Below are positions 8,585-15,574 of a DNA stretch of 32,689 bases, piece by piece. Origin of the DNA: Gemmatales bacterium. GTDB taxonomy: Bacteria > Planctomycetota > Planctomycetia > Gemmatales > HRBIN36. A model generated the notes under the pieces. That model worked only from the letters and a program-made list of their open reading frames with translations, ran no database searches and was not told the DNA's origin. Position 1 is the stretch's first letter. Each line of letters starts with the position of its first letter. The position numbers and the translations under genes were made by a program. The stretch is taken from the NCBI GenBank assembly GCA_025055835.1, contig JANWWR010000183.1, forward strand, positions 1 through 32,689, in the 5' to 3' direction.

Positions 8585-9382
8585 ATGCACCCTGTTCGCA
8601 TCGGCGCCTGCGGCTGGTCCTACCCCGAGTGGGTCGGCCCGTTTTTTCCGGAAGGTACCCCGGCGGGGGAGTTCCTGGCCCGCTATGCCGAGCATTTCGA
8701 CGTCGTCGAAGTGGACAGCACGTTCTACCGCATCCCGAGCCGCCGGATGGTTCAAAACTGGGCGGATCGCACGCCGGAGTCCTTCGGTTTCGCCCTCAAG
8801 GTGCCGCAAGTGATCACCCACGAGAAACTGCTTGTGGAATGCGAAGGCGAGGTGCACGCGTTCACGGAAGCGATTCGGAGCCTCGGGCCCAAGCTGCTGT
8901 GTTGCTGCCTGCAATTTCCCTATCTCAACCGCACCAAGGTCGCCGGTCAGGCGGATTTTTTGCATCGCCTCGATACGTTTCTCGGAAGTTGGCCCAGGGA
9001 GTTTCCCATCGCTGTCGAGATTCGCAACAAGAGCTGGATGAATCCCAAACTGGCTGATGCGCTGCGCCGCCATCAAGCCGTGCTGGTCCTGACCGACCAG
9101 GCCTGGATGCCGTCTCCGCTGAGTGTCATGCAGAGCTTCGACGCTGTAACGGGCAGCTTCGCCTATGTTCGCTTGCTCGGTAACCGCGAGGAAGTGGAGA
9201 AGCTGACCCAGCGATTCGATCACATCGTCGTGGACCGGTCAGCGAACCTCGCAGAAGATGCCGAGGCGATTCAGCGATTGCGGGAGCGAGTGCCGGTGCT
9301 GGCTTTTGTGAACAACCATTACGCGGGCTTTGCCCCGGAAACGATTCGCCAGTTGCGGCGGGCCTTGGGCCTTCCAACGTGA
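8585..9382 (+). CDS. DUF72 domain-containing protein
   Basis: The 265-residue product is a DUF72 (YecE-like) TIM-barrel protein. It opens with the family signature IGACGWSYPEWVGPFFPEG and continues with FDVVEVDSTFYRIPS, FALKVPQVITHEK, CCLQFPYL, VEIRNKSWM and AFVNNHYAGFAPE, all in the usual order and spacing. No biochemical function is established for most of the family. The ATG at 8585 is preferred to an upstream in-frame GTG (8507, overlapping the uvrB stop) because homology begins right after it and AGGG lies upstream. It is 74 bases downstream of uvrB and probably co-transcribed with it. Confidence 0.9.
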   Translation: MHPVRIGACGWSYPEWVGPFFPEGTPAGEFLARYAEHFDVVEVDSTFYRIPSRRMVQNWADRTPESFGFALKVPQVITHEKLLVECEGEVHAFTEAIRSLGPKLLCCCLQFPYLNRTKVAGQADFLHRLDTFLGSWPREFPIAVEIRNKSWMNPKLADALRRHQAVLVLTDQAWMPSPLSVMQSFDAVTGSFAYVRLLGNREEVEKLTQRFDHIVVDRSANLAEDAEAIQRLRERVPVLAFVNNHYAGFAPETIRQLRRALGLPT

Positions 9383-9413
9383 CAATTGCGGTCTTTAGAA
9401 CGGGTTCCGGATT

Positions 9414-10418
9414 TCAGCCGACGCCAGCGAGTTCGATCTGTTCCGGTTCGTGCTGCTCGGTGGGAACGCAGTAAACGCGGTTTCGCCCGGCGTCCTTGGC
9501 CTTGTAGAGGGCCTTGTCAGCGCGTGCGACGAGGCTCTCGACGGTGTCTCCCTCCTGCACGCCAGCGACACCGACACTGAGGGAGATGACTCCCTGCTCG
9601 CCCCGATTGCCGATGTGGAAACTGCTTCTCCAGACCTGGGCGCGAATGCGGGCGGCCACCTGACTTCCCGCAACCAGGTCCGTGCGCGGCAGCAGGATGG
9701 CGAATTCATCTCCCCCATAGCGACTGACGATGTCGCCACCTCGAACGGAGTTTTTGAGCAAGGCTCCCAGCTGAGCCAACACCATATCCCCGGCCTGATG
9801 ACCGTGGGTGTCGTTGACCCATTTGAAGCGGTCCACGTCGGCGAGGATAAGGACGAACGGCTCACGATCCCGTTTCCAGGTTGTGATGAGCCACTGAATC
9901 GCTTCGTCGAAGGCCTTCCGATTGCCGACGCCCGACAAGCTGTCCATGCGGGCCTCCCGGCGAGTGCGGTCCAGTTCGGCGGCCTGCTGTTCCATCTGAT
10001 AATGGGCGACAACCAGTTCATCGGCCAGCCGCTGGTTCGACTCCAGGACGGCCTCGATGTGGCTGAGAATGGCGCGCTGGATGGTCTGCAATTCGCCGCT
10101 GACCTGAAGTTCGCCGACGTGCTTCCCGACAGCTCGGATCTCCGTGTCGTGAACGCCGACTTCGCTGGTCAGCCTTTCCACAGCGTTAAGCACTTCCGCC
10201 AAGGTTTTCAGGGTGACCTGGCGCTCCTCCTCGGCCACGGGATCTTCCTTCGGTGCTTCGCCGGAGTTGCGCCGATGGAAGATCAAGCCGATCAGCAGAC
10301 CGACGAGCAGGCTGCTGAGGACCCAAAGACCGGCGTAAAAGACGAACCACCAGTTCAATGAGGACTCCTGGGGATCGGGAAGCGAATCCGAGTTGCGATC
10401 ACGCACCAAGTCTAGCAC
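9414..10418 (-). CDS. Membrane-anchored GGDEF diguanylate cyclase
   Basis: This 334-residue protein makes cyclic di-GMP from two GTP. One transmembrane helix (about residues 25-47) is followed by a helical/coiled linker (60-155) and a C-terminal GGDEF domain (156-320). The active site YGGDEF (234-239) is intact, preceded by DSLSGVGNRKAF and VDRFKWVNDTHGH. An RxxD product-inhibition site (RGGD, 226-229) lies exactly five residues before GGDEF, so feedback inhibition is expected. No PAS, GAF or periplasmic sensor domain is present, so the input may act on the coiled linker. The start is uncertain: GTG at 10418 lacks a clear ribosome-binding site and another GTG follows at 10406. It is the last gene of the minus-strand run, 69 bases downstream of mgtE. 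Confidence 0.92.
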   Translation of the reverse strand: MLDLVRDRNSDSLPDPQESSLNWWFVFYAGLWVLSSLLVGLLIGLIFHRRNSGEAPKEDPVAEEERQVTLKTLAEVLNAVERLTSEVGVHDTEIRAVGKHVGELQVSGELQTIQRAILSHIEAVLESNQRLADELVVAHYQMEQQAAELDRTRREARMDSLSGVGNRKAFDEAIQWLITTWKRDREPFVLILADVDRFKWVNDTHGHQAGDMVLAQLGALLKNSVRGGDIVSRYGGDEFAILLPRTDLVAGSQVAARIRAQVWRSSFHIGNRGEQGVISLSVGVAGVQEGDTVESLVARADKALYKAKDAGRNRVYCVPTEQHEPEQIELAGVG

Positions 10419-10487
10419 GCATCTGCGGGATGTGAAAGCGTGACGGCCTTTTGGCGAAATCCGGGGCAGCCGTTTTCAGGCCAAGGC

Positions 10488-12095
10488 CTAGCGCAAGCCG
10501 GGAATGATTAAGATCGCGATCGTGAAGTAGATGATGATGCCGGTCACGTCCACAAACGTCGCCACGAATGGGCTGGAGGCGAAGGCTGGATCGAAGCCGA
10601 GCGAGCGGAATAGCAGCGGCAACATACTGCCGACCAGCGTTCCCCAAAGGCAGATGGCCGCCACGGACAAGGCCACGACGAATGCCAGGTCCCAGCGGCT
10701 GACCTCCCGGGTTCCGAAGTGGCTATGCGCGGGAAAAGTATAGATCAGTCTTCCCGTACTCTCATCCAGGAACGGCTCCGGCGGCGGCGTCCCGGCGGGC
10801 ATGGCAACCCAGCCTTCGCCGTGAATCGTCTGAATTTGTTCCGAATGGGGAGGCAATTCCGCTCGGCCATGAGCGTCGAATTGGAGCGGTGTCGAAGCCG
10901 GAACGCGCAGCATGAATTCATGCTGCACTTCTTCCGCGTTACTTAGAACAGAAGTCGGCGTCAGCACGGCCCGCACGAAGCCGATCATGCCCAGTGTCGC
11001 GCCCAGCATGATGCCCAGGATCAATTCGTGACGCAGCACCCGCAGCCATTCCTTGTAGTCCACATGTCCCAAGGCCATGGCGCGGGTGATGAGGGTGGCC
11101 GCCTGGGAGCCCGAATTGCCCCCGGTGGAAATGCACAGCGGCACGAACAAACTGAGCACCACGACGGCTTTGATCGTGTCTTCGAAAGAGGCCAGTGCCG
11201 TGAACGTGAACAGTTCCGCCCCGAACAAGGCCGAGAGCCACACGGCCCGCTTCCGCCAGACGGTGAAAATGTTCGCTTCCAGATAGTTTTCCGGCATGGT
11301 GCCGACGCCGCCGAGCCGCTGCACGTCTTCGGTCGCCTCTTCCACGACCACGTCGATGACGTCGTCGTGGGTCACGATGCCGACGAGACGGCCCTCATCA
11401 TCGATGACCGGCATGGCGATCAGGTCGTAGCGGGCCAGTTTCTGTGCGACGATTTCGCGGTCTTCCTGGGCATGCACGGCCACCACATCCGTTTCCATGC
11501 GGTCCCGAATCAAGGCATGGCGGGGAGCGAGGATGAGGTCCCGCAGCGAGATCACTCCGAGAAGTTTGCGGTGCTCGTCGAGGACGTACACATAGTAGAT
11601 CGTTTCGCGGTCAGGAGCCTGGAGTCGCAGCCGGTCCAACGCCTCGGCCACGGTAATGTTTGCCGGGAGCCAGGCGTAGTCGGTGGTCATCAGAGCGCCG
11701 GCCGTGTTTTCACCGTACTTGGTCAGCATGGCGATGTCACGGCGGTCGGCTTCGTCCACCAGACGCAGCAGTTCTTCCGTGACACGAGGGTTGAGGCGGC
11801 GAAGCAGATCGGCCCGGTCGTCGTGGGACATCTGCTCAATCAGCTTGGCCATGTGCGCTCGGCCGGTTCCCTGCACCATTTCGACCTGGCGCTCGATGGG
11901 AAAATACTCGAAGATGGCGGCTTGAGTCTTGATGTCGCTGTGCTGGAGGACCTTCCACACGTCTTCGACGGAAAACTCTTCCAGCACTTCGGAGACGGTG
12001 GCTGGGTGCAGGGCCTCGCAGAAGGCTTTAAGGCCAGCCGCGTCGTTGCTCTCCAGCATCATTCGGATTTCGGGGCCGAACAGGGGATCCGCCAT
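10488..12095 (-). CDS. mgtE: Magnesium transporter MgtE with an enlarged exoplasmic loop
   Basis: This MgtE-family Mg2+ channel has about 535 residues (typical MgtE about 450). The order is an N-terminal MgtE_N helical domain, a CBS pair (about 135-255) acting as cytoplasmic Mg2+ sensor, and a five-helix membrane domain. Pore motifs are intact: STGGNSGSQAATLITRAMAL in helix 2 and FDPAFASSPFVATFVDVTG between helices 4 and 5. The extra length is about 90 hydrophilic residues between helices 3 and 4, encoded at about 10692-10961. This loop faces out of the cytoplasm in the known MgtE topology and contains six histidines. The ATG at 12095, preceded by GAGGTGG, is preferred to a GTG six bases upstream. 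It lies 88 bases downstream of the photolyase gene. Confidence 0.95.
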   Translation of the reverse strand: MADPLFGPEIRMMLESNDAAGLKAFCEALHPATVSEVLEEFSVEDVWKVLQHSDIKTQAAIFEYFPIERQVEMVQGTGRAHMAKLIEQMSHDDRADLLRRLNPRVTEELLRLVDEADRRDIAMLTKYGENTAGALMTTDYAWLPANITVAEALDRLRLQAPDRETIYYVYVLDEHRKLLGVISLRDLILAPRHALIRDRMETDVVAVHAQEDREIVAQKLARYDLIAMPVIDDEGRLVGIVTHDDVIDVVVEEATEDVQRLGGVGTMPENYLEANIFTVWRKRAVWLSALFGAELFTFTALASFEDTIKAVVVLSLFVPLCISTGGNSGSQAATLITRAMALGHVDYKEWLRVLRHELILGIMLGATLGMIGFVRAVLTPTSVLSNAEEVQHEFMLRVPASTPLQFDAHGRAELPPHSEQIQTIHGEGWVAMPAGTPPPEPFLDESTGRLIYTFPAHSHFGTREVSRWDLAFVVALSVAAICLWGTLVGSMLPLLFRSLGFDPAFASSPFVATFVDVTGIIIYFTIAILIIPGLR

Positions 12096-12183
12096 AGCCA
12101 CCTCGCAGAATTCTGGAACTTTCTCATCTTAGCCCGGCGGAGGGACTGGAGAATAGGCGGGCTGGGTTTGCCGAGGGTTGCCC

Positions 12184-13632
12184 TCAGCTGCGGCGAATTC
12201 TCTCGAAGGCGTCCAGGGCGCGTTGGCGAGCAAGGGCGTGATCCACAACCGGCCGGGGATAGGTTTCTCCCAGACGCACTCCAGCTTTTTCCAGAATTTC
12301 ATCCGGGGCGGTCCAGGGCTTGTGAATGTATTCGTTGGGAAGTCTTGCCAGTTCCGGGACGAAACGGCGGACGTAGGCCCCGTTTGGATCGAACTTCTCT
12401 CCCTGGTTGACCGGATTGAAGATGCGAAAGTACGGGGCAGCATCGGCTCCGCACCCGGCAGTCCATTGCCAACCCAGGGTGTTGTTCGCCAAGTCAGCAT
12501 CCACAAGCGTGTCCCAGAACCACTCCGCTCCGCGTTGCCAGGGAATGAGCAGGTGCTTCACCAGGAAGGATGCAACCACCATACGGACGCGATTGTGCAT
12601 CCAGCCGGTGATCCAAAGCTCCCTCATGCCCGCGTCCACGAGCGGATATCCGGTCCGGCCTTTCTGCCAGGCACGCAGGGCTTGGCGGTCATCTCGCCAG
12701 GGAAAGCGAGCAAACTCCGGACGAAGTGGTTGGTCGGTTGTGTGAGGGAAGTGGTAAAGCAAGTGGTACGCAAATTCCCGCCAAGCCAATTCGCGGAGAT
12801 ACCATTCGGCGTTTGCTTGGACGCTGCCATCGCATTTCGCCATAGCCTTCAGCACGGTGTGCCAAATCTGGCGAGGACCAATCTCCCCGAAGTGCAAATG
12901 CGGAGACAAACGAGATGTTGAACGAAGGTCGGGCCGATCCCGTGCCGTTTTGTACTCTCCCAAGGCATCGTCCAAGAATCGCTGCAACGCGGTCATCGCC
13001 CCGGTTTCTCCAGGCGTCCAGGAGGCACGCATTCCCGCGGCCCAGTCGATCTTCGGCTCCAACTCGAGGGCTGCAATCGGCAGCGAGTCGGGCCAGGTTT
13101 CGGGGGAACGAAGCCGTTGCGGGGCTGGGAACGGTTCCGCTGGCTGCGGTGCGGCCTGGATGGCCTTCCAATACGGGGTGAAGACCTGAAACGGTTTGCC
13201 CGCCTGAGTGGCCAAGGTCCACGGTTCGTGAAGCAGAGCGGAATTGTAACTTTCGACGGCTACCCCCAGGCTTTTGAGTTCGCTTTTCAAGCCGGTGTCC
13301 CGCTTCACCACGACGGGCTCGTACCGGCGATTCCAGAATACCGCCTTGACGCCGTGTTTTTGGACCAGTGCCCGAAACACGTCGCTGGTTGGCCCACTGC
13401 GAACAATGAGCCGCGAGCCGATGCGTCGCAAGGCCGCATCCAAGGCGGTCAACGATTGGTGCAGCCACCATCGGCTGGCCGACGCCGGTGCCCATTTGCC
13501 TTCTTCTTCCGGCTGCCACACGAAAAGCGGAATGATCGGCAGCCCCGTTTTGACGGCCGCGTCCAGGGCAGGGTTATCGCTGAGGCGAAGATCCTGACGG
13601 AACCAGACGACAGCCGTGGGTTGCTCGGGCAT
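12184..13632 (-). CDS. phrB: Deoxyribodipyrimidine photolyase (class I, cryptochrome/photolyase family)
   Basis: The 482-residue flavoprotein repairs cyclobutane pyrimidine dimers using blue light. The N-terminal antenna domain begins VVWFRQDLRLSDNPAL. The C-terminal FAD domain shows TSRLSPHLHFGEI, ELAWREFAYHLLYHFP, GYPLVDAGMRELWITGWMHN and LVDADLANNTLGWQWTAG, followed by the end motif of FxRIFNP type; these are the FAD-binding and electron-transfer segments of class I enzymes. The ATG at 13632 is two bases downstream of the cupin stop codon, so the two genes are tightly coupled. An in-frame upstream ATG would overlap the cupin gene and lacks homology. With uvrB nearby, the window holds both light and dark repair of UV damage, though on different transcripts. 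Confidence 0.96.
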   Translation of the reverse strand: MPEQPTAVVWFRQDLRLSDNPALDAAVKTGLPIIPLFVWQPEEEGKWAPASASRWWLHQSLTALDAALRRIGSRLIVRSGPTSDVFRALVQKHGVKAVFWNRRYEPVVVKRDTGLKSELKSLGVAVESYNSALLHEPWTLATQAGKPFQVFTPYWKAIQAAPQPAEPFPAPQRLRSPETWPDSLPIAALELEPKIDWAAGMRASWTPGETGAMTALQRFLDDALGEYKTARDRPDLRSTSRLSPHLHFGEIGPRQIWHTVLKAMAKCDGSVQANAEWYLRELAWREFAYHLLYHFPHTTDQPLRPEFARFPWRDDRQALRAWQKGRTGYPLVDAGMRELWITGWMHNRVRMVVASFLVKHLLIPWQRGAEWFWDTLVDADLANNTLGWQWTAGCGADAAPYFRIFNPVNQGEKFDPNGAYVRRFVPELARLPNEYIHKPWTAPDEILEKAGVRLGETYPRPVVDHALARQRALDAFERIRRS

Positions 13633-13634
13633 GG

Positions 13635-13967
13635 TCACTTCGCCGGTGCGGGGGCCAGGATGGCCAGGACGCACAGCCGAGCGGTCCCCGTGTTGCGGAT
13701 GCCGTGGGGCACGCCTTCCGGGGCGATCAGCATGGTTCCCGGAGCCATCGGCAATTCCCGGCCCTCTAACAAAAACACGCCTTCTCCTTCGAGCACATGA
13801 TAGACCTTGTCCATGCCGGCATGGGAATGGAGGGCGTGTTCCTGGCCTGGTTCAAAGCAATTGAGGCCAACGAGAATCCGCGGGGAGCGAAAAATCTCGA
13901 CCTTGGCCATCTTGCCCACTTCGTAACGGGCCAACTCTGAAGGCTGAAACGCGGCGGGGTGGTTCAT
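13635..13967 (-). CDS. Small single-domain cupin protein
   Basis: The 110-residue product is a single cupin barrel. Motif 1 is GQEHALHSHAGMDKVYHVLEG and motif 2 is APEGVPHGIRNTG, giving the histidines of the expected 3-His metal site. The glutamate normally four residues after HxH is replaced by lysine (HSHAGMDK), although an aspartate sits just before it, so the metal site may be altered. The ATG at 13967 has AAGGATC upstream and is preferred to one 48 bases earlier. It is flanked by the metallopeptidase-like gene (54 bases upstream) and by phrB (two bases downstream). Single cupins include dioxygenases, isomerases and sugar-binding regulators, so no activity is assigned. Confidence 0.85.
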   Translation of the reverse strand: MNHPAAFQPSELARYEVGKMAKVEIFRSPRILVGLNCFEPGQEHALHSHAGMDKVYHVLEGEGVFLLEGRELPMAPGTMLIAPEGVPHGIRNTGTARLCVLAILAPAPAK

Positions 13968-14021
13968 GCTGCTGATCCTTAACTTGCTTGGAAGTTGCCG
14001 CGGCGTCGTTGACAAAAGCTG

Positions 14022-14789
14022 TCACGTCTGCTTTCCGTTCTCCAACGGAATCAACTTCGGCAGCGGGATGGCGTAACCGATGACCTGACCGTGCCACTGT
14101 TGAAGCTGGGCAAAGTTCAAGCGAAGGAACGCGTATAAAGCCGGATCGGGCTTCGTTTGCAAATACTCCCGAGCCAGTTTGGCCATCAGGCCGTCGTACT
14201 TCTGTTTCCCGCCGACGTGAAAGCGGTCCGTTTCGGGACAACGTCGCAGGTCGCCGTCGAAGTCTGGGCTGATGTGGTAAAGCTCGTGAAACAGAGTGAC
14301 CATCTTTTCATCGAAAGTCTGATCCTGAAAACGGGGTAAATAGAAGATCAGAACGTACAGAATCTCCGTGTCATCGAGCCAGTACCGTTGGACGATGTAG
14401 GGGCGTCCGTGGTGCGTGCTGACGAGTCGGCCCCCACGTTGTCTTAGTCCGGCAATTCTTGCCATCACGCCGGGTCGGCTGCCGTTCCGGGTTTGGTTGC
14501 AGCCGACCAGAATCCGCCGCGGGTCAAGGTGGTCAAAGACCGGGCAGCGGGTGGCGATGTCGGCGATGAGAGCACGGAGATTCTGCGAGAGATGCAACGG
14601 CTCTCCCGGTCGGCCTGGGTATTGGTGCAGCACGGGGTCCAAGGGGCTGAGGACACTGGTCCGACGGCGTCCAGGAGGCAGCCGAATTTCGTTGATCGGG
14701 AGACCGCACGGGCCTGGCTCGCTTGTCCAGCGGATTTCCAGGGGAAGCTTTCTGTCGAAAACCTTGGAAGGACCGTCTGGCCTGTCCAT
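14022..14789 (-). CDS. Putative zinc metallopeptidase (HExxH protein)
   Basis: The 255-residue protein contains KMVTLFHELYHISPDFDG, a canonical HExxH zincin helix (HELYH), then RFHVGGKQKYDGL, whose histidine could be the third zinc ligand. This arrangement resembles the 'putative phage metallopeptidase' group, but the assignment is from motif only. The N-terminal half contains CPVFDHLDPRRILVGCNQTR and is not recognised; its two cysteines are of unknown role. There is no signal peptide, so it is probably cytoplasmic. The ATG at 14789 is chosen because AAGGAATG lies just upstream; an ORF extension to 14885 gives a low-complexity basic leader. It is the first gene of the run leading to cupin and photolyase. 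Confidence 0.65.
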   Translation of the reverse strand: MDRPDGPSKVFDRKLPLEIRWTSEPGPCGLPINEIRLPPGRRRTSVLSPLDPVLHQYPGRPGEPLHLSQNLRALIADIATRCPVFDHLDPRRILVGCNQTRNGSRPGVMARIAGLRQRGGRLVSTHHGRPYIVQRYWLDDTEILYVLIFYLPRFQDQTFDEKMVTLFHELYHISPDFDGDLRRCPETDRFHVGGKQKYDGLMAKLAREYLQTKPDPALYAFLRLNFAQLQQWHGQVIGYAIPLPKLIPLENGKQT

Positions 14790-15068
14790 TTTGACATTCC
14801 TTCTTGCCTTGCCTGATCGAACTTCTGCTTTCACGGACCCTGCCGACGAGCGGTCGAGGGTCGCATGATCGGCAAAATCGTTCAAGTCGGCAATTCGCCT
14901 TGCCGATGCTCAAAGTAGGGAATCTTATCCGGAAAAGGATGTCCGGAGCGGAAGGCGGCTGGACCGGAGAAATCCGGCGGCGAGCAGGGAAGCTCGCCAG
15001 GCCCCTCCGCGTTCTTCCCGGCGACTCGCTGTGCGGTCGTTGGTTCAGAGCGGCCGAAGGAGCGGACG
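14790..15068. other. Divergent intergenic region with a small hairpin
   Basis: No gene is supported in these 279 bases between the metallopeptidase-like gene (-) and the small lipoprotein (+). GGCGAGC (14979-14985) and GCTCGCC (14992-14998) can form a seven-base-pair hairpin with a six-base loop upstream of the lipoprotein. It is not followed by a T-run, so it is not a terminator; a leader structure is possible. No convincing promoter was seen. Confidence 0.3.
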
Positions 15069-15317
15069 ATGGCAGGGTACAGGCTCGGTCGAAACTGGGT
15101 CGGTGTGTTGGCGGCGGGTGCGGTCGGCCTGAGCATCGGCTGCCAGACCCAAATGGGCGGTATGACCTTGCCATCCAACGACTATCTGCGTCAAAACCCC
15201 ACCTACTTCCAACCGGCTCCGAACTTCAAGCTGCCGCGTGAAGCGATGGCGATGGAAGAAGCTGCCCGGAAACAGTACGGGCCGCAGAACGGCGGCGTCC
15301 CGGCTCCTGTTCCGTAA
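15069..15317 (+). CDS. Small predicted lipoprotein
   Basis: The 82-residue product has a basic n-region (MAGYRLGRN), a hydrophobic stretch and a lipobox-like LSIGC with the acylated cysteine at residue 25, so it should be exported and lipid-anchored. The mature part is short, polar and proline-rich, with no recognised domain. AAGGAG just upstream of the ATG supports the start. A strong hairpin terminator follows 53 bases after the stop, so it is probably a single-gene transcript. Small lipoproteins of this style are frequent in planctomycetes; its role is unknown. Confidence 0.7.
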   Translation: MAGYRLGRNWVGVLAAGAVGLSIGCQTQMGGMTLPSNDYLRQNPTYFQPAPNFKLPREAMAMEEAARKQYGPQNGGVPAPVP

Positions 15318-15369
15318 ATCGGATTGGCGAACATACCCTCGGAACAAGATTCTTCCGAAGCTCGAATCG

Positions 15370-15405
15370 GCCTCCAGGCGCATCCTGGAGGCTTTTCTTT
15401 TTTTT
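15370..15405 (+). terminator. Rho-independent terminator after the small lipoprotein
   Basis: A perfect nine-base-pair stem (GCCTCCAGG at 15370-15378 with CCTGGAGGC at 15384-15392) and five-base loop are followed by a run of T interrupted by one C (15393-15405). It is the clearest intrinsic terminator in the window and separates the lipoprotein gene from the DUF1549 operon. Confidence 0.93.
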
Positions 15406-15574
15406 CGCCATCCTCTGCCGTAACGGTCGAGATTGCCTAGCCGGATGAAAGCCCCATGACACGACGGCACTTCTTGCCAAATCTGGGGTTAAAAGAATCT
15501 GACCGGGGCATTCGGTTCGGGAATATAGCAACGTGAAGCAGCTATTGCTTCGGAAGAGCAGGGGAGTGACGCCA

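Noticed and set aside
11028..12410. A 460-codon plus-strand open frame opposite mgtE and the end of phrB.
   Set aside because: It crosses the boundary of two well-supported genes and has no recognisable motif.
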